Shown here piece after piece: positions 6,146 to 7,352 of a stretch of DNA of 7,352 bases (position 1 is the first letter of the stretch; each line of letters opens with the position of its first letter). The notes beneath the pieces were generated by a model. That model searched no databases. It was not told where the DNA came from and was given only the letters and a program-made list of their open reading frames with translations. The DNA is from Candidatus Galloscillospira excrementavium. Lineage in GTDB: Bacteria > Bacillota > Clostridia > Oscillospirales > Oscillospiraceae. Made by a program: the position numbers and the translations under genes. Location of the stretch: the NCBI GenBank assembly GCA_018711785.1, contig DVHW01000203.1, positions 1 to 7,352 of the forward strand. The letters run 5' to 3'.

Positions 6146-6685
6146 ATGAACATCCCCAATCTTCTCTCCCTGTTCCGCCTGGCGCTGGTGCCGGTGTTTG
6201 CCATCGTCTTCTTCCAGCCCTGGCCCCATGCCCGCTATGTGGCCGTGGGGATCTACGCCCTGGCCTTTCTCACCGACATTGCCGACGGCTATATCGCCCG
6301 CCACTTCAACATGGTCACCCGGCTGGGCCGCATCCTGGACCCCCTGGCCGACAAGCTGATGACCTTCACGGTCATCGTGTGCATCACCGTGGCCGGCATC
6401 ATCCCCGTATGGGCGGTGGTCATCTTCTTCATCAAAGAGGCCGCCATGGGGCTGGGCGCAGTCTCCATGCTGGGGAAAATCGACGACGTTATCCCCTCCA
6501 ACTGGCTGGGCAAGTCCAGCACCTTTGTGTTCTTCGTGGTGTGCGCCGCCCTGGTCCTCTTCCCCTCCATCCCAGAGACCTGGGCCACGGTGATGATCTC
6601 CGCCGCCCTGGTGCTGACCATCGCCGCGTTTCTGGACTATCTGCGGCAATATCTTGTCATCACTGGAAAGAAAAAGACAAAATAG
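6146..6685 (+). CDS. pgsA: CDP-alcohol phosphatidyltransferase, probably CDP-diacylglycerol--glycerol-3-phosphate 3-phosphatidyltransferase (PgsA)
   Basis: A 179-residue membrane enzyme. PgsA makes phosphatidylglycerophosphate and CMP from CDP-diacylglycerol and glycerol-3-phosphate, the committed step to phosphatidylglycerol and cardiolipin. The full CDP-alcohol transferase signature is present: D44, D47-G48, A51-R52, G61, D65 and D69, with exact spacing (DIADGYIAR ... GRILDPLADK). These aspartates bind the metal and do catalysis. The N-terminal MNIPNLLSLFRLALVP is the usual PgsA amphipathic start leading into the first helix; further hydrophobic segments lie near 31-43, 72-98, 125-140 and 146-163. 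A basic tail ends the protein. Length fits PgsA (about 180-190). AGGTG (6134-6138) lies 7 bases before the ATG. Other head-group transferases share the motif, so the glycerol-phosphate specificity rests on the N terminus and size. Confidence 0.82.
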   Translation: MNIPNLLSLFRLALVPVFAIVFFQPWPHARYVAVGIYALAFLTDIADGYIARHFNMVTRLGRILDPLADKLMTFTVIVCITVAGIIPVWAVVIFFIKEAAMGLGAVSMLGKIDDVIPSNWLGKSSTFVFFVVCAALVLFPSIPETWATVMISAALVLTIAAFLDYLRQYLVITGKKKTK

Positions 6686-6714
6686 ATGTCAAACCTTCAT
6701 ACGCAGTTCATAAT
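6686..6714 (+). promoter_or_regulatory. Candidate promoter for the Clp ATPase gene
   Basis: ATGTCA (6686-6691, 4 of 6 matches to TTGACA) and CATAAT (6709-6714, 5 of 6 to TATAAT) are separated by 17 bases, in an AT-rich patch right after the pgsA stop. A second -10-like TAGAAT sits at 6722-6727 but has no partner at a good distance. Transcription from the first would start near 6721 and leave a leader of about 70 bases. This supports independent expression of the Clp gene; it is a pattern match only. Confidence 0.4.
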
Positions 6715-6733
6715 TTCGGATTAGAATTTTTGT

Positions 6734-6756
6734 CCGGGGTAAGGGACATGCCCCGG
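6734..6756 (+). promoter_or_regulatory. Leader hairpin upstream of the Clp ATPase gene
   Basis: CCGGGGTA (6734-6741) pairs with TGCCCCGG (6749-6756), one of the pairs being G-U, around a 7-base loop. An overlapping alternative, TGTCC (6731-6735) with GGACA (6744-6748), cannot form at the same time. No T run follows, so it is not a terminator. It ends 19 bases before the Shine-Dalgarno and could affect mRNA stability or temperature-dependent translation; that is inference. No CtsR tandem repeat or CIRCE element was found here. Confidence 0.35.
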
Positions 6757-6775
6757 TTGACCACATCCATGCCCC

Positions 6776-6782
6776 AAAGGAG
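6776..6782 (+). promoter_or_regulatory. Strong Shine-Dalgarno of the Clp ATPase gene
   Basis: AAAGGAG, a near-perfect match to the 16S anti-Shine-Dalgarno, ends 8 bases before ATG 6791-6793. It fixes the start of the last gene and shows that the four-cysteine N terminus is really translated. Confidence 0.75.
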
Positions 6783-6790
6783 TGAACCAT

Positions 6791-7352
6791 ATGCAGCCGA
6801 CACTGTGTTCCAGGTGCCACAAGAACGTGGCCGTCATCTTTATTCAGAAGCTGGAGGGCGGCAAGACCACCAGCGAGGGACTGTGTCTCAAATGCGCCAA
6901 GGAACTGGGCATCAAGCCCGTGGAAGATATGATGCAGAAGATGGGCATCAGCGATGAGGACCTGGACGGCCTCACCAATGAGATGATGTCCGCCTTCGGC
7001 GGCGCCGAGGGCGCCGAGGGCCTGGTGCCCCAGGACGGGGAGGAGGACGAGGACGACGAGGGCCGTACCGCCACCTTCCCCTTCCTCAGCAAGCTCTTCG
7101 GCGGCGCGGGGGGCGACGCCTCCGGCGAGCGCCGGGAGAAGGAGGAGTCCCGCCCCGGGCAGGAGAAAAACGGCAAGGGGGAGCGCGCCCCCAAGAAGAA
7201 ATTTCTGGAGAACTACTGCATCTCCCTGACCCAGAAGGCCGCCGACGGCAAGCTGGACAAGATCGTGGGCCGGGACCAGGAGATCGAGCGCACCATCCAG
7301 ATCCTCAACCGCCGGCAGAAGAACAACCCCTGCCTCATCGGCGAGCCCGGCG
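6791..7352 (+). CDS. Clp protease ATP-binding subunit with N-terminal zinc finger (ClpE/ClpC-like), 5' part
   Basis: The frame starts at ATG 6791 and is open to the window end (187 full codons). Residues 1-36 hold four cysteines, C6, C9, C32 and C35, spaced CX2C-X22-CX2C, with the pattern LCxxC...F...G..T..LCxxCA. This is the zinc finger of Firmicutes ClpE and of McsA; it replaces the double Clp_N domain of ClpC/ClpA. A helical stretch follows ([16 protein letters not shown], 38-53), then an acidic run (DGEEDEDDE, 82-90) and a charged, Gly-rich linker to about 136. From ~138 the first AAA+ module begins: [14 protein letters not shown] (154-167), [17 protein letters not shown] (171-187), ending at the start of Walker A. 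The protein should form hexamers that unfold substrates for ClpP. D2, any UVR segment and the ClpP-binding loop lie outside. Clp AAA+ identity is certain; ClpE versus ClpC naming is open. Confidence 0.88.
   Translation, partial: MQPTLCSRCHKNVAVIFIQKLEGGKTTSEGLCLKCAKELGIKPVEDMMQKMGISDEDLDGLTNEMMSAFGGAEGAEGLVPQDGEEDEDDEGRTATFPFLSKLFGGAGGDASGERREKEESRPGQEKNGKGERAPKKKFLENYCISLTQKAADGKLDKIVGRDQEIERTIQILNRRQKNNPCLIGEPG

Noticed and set aside
6757..6762. TTGACC, resembling one half of a CtsR operator or a -35 box.
   Set aside because: No second heptad repeat is adjacent, and no -10 lies at a suitable distance; it falls just before the ribosome-binding site.
6136..6957. A plus-strand open frame overlapping pgsA and running into the Clp gene.
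   Set aside because: Low-complexity shifted-frame product; pgsA and the Clp gene in their own frames carry complete motifs and good ribosome-binding sites.
1..7352. Search by eye for CRISPR repeats, insertion sequences, tRNA, rRNA, phage genes or a defence system.
   Set aside because: No direct-repeat array, transposase, terminal inverted repeats, cloverleaf or defence-type domain was seen; the genes are core housekeeping and envelope functions.

Overview
The window is dense, GC-rich bacterial chromosome with every supported gene on the + strand. Third codon positions are dominated by G and C. The protein set (group I ECF transporter module with truA, a DUF5711-like membrane protein, CvpA, a PgsA-type synthase and a zinc-finger Clp ATPase) fits a high-GC member of the Clostridia. 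An Oscillospiraceae gut commensal of the Flavonifractor/Lawsonibacter/Pseudoflavonifractor kind is my best guess; that is inference from gene content, GC and style, not from a search.

Layout. 1-597: 3' part of a class I SAM-dependent RNA methyltransferase of the RlmI/RlmK (COG1092) type. 649-3329: ecfA1, ecfA2 and ecfT, the two ATPases and the transmembrane coupling protein of a shared ECF vitamin/metal transporter. A 107-base GC-rich structured gap with a terminator-like hairpin separates ecfA1 from ecfA2, whereas ecfA2 and ecfT abut exactly. 3374-4123: truA, tRNA pseudouridine synthase, preceded by a short AT-rich patch with a perfect TATAAT and no Shine-Dalgarno. 4160-5365: a one-pass membrane protein with a large beta-rich exported domain (DUF5711-like). 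5403-6098: CvpA-family membrane protein. 6146-6685: CDP-alcohol phosphatidyltransferase, probably PgsA. 6686-6790: AT-rich leader with a candidate promoter and a hairpin. 6791-7352: start of a Clp AAA+ ATPase whose N terminus is a ClpE/McsA-like four-cysteine zinc finger; it is cut by the window end just inside Walker A.

How it fits together. EcfA1, EcfA2 and EcfT form the energizing module that serves substrate-binding S components encoded elsewhere; none is present here. The order ecfA1-ecfA2-ecfT-truA is the conserved Firmicutes order, but the usual ribosomal protein flanks (rplQ before, rplM-rpsI after) are absent. The second half is an envelope-biased group (exported domain protein, CvpA, phospholipid head-group enzyme) followed by a protein-quality-control gene that appears to have its own promoter. 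I saw no tRNA, rRNA, CRISPR array, insertion sequence, phage gene or obvious horizontally acquired island. This is mostly a core-genome region; the points most worth a second look are the Clp ATPase architecture, the structured ecfA1/ecfA2 gap, the leader-poor truA start and the uncharacterised DUF5711-like protein beside cvpA.
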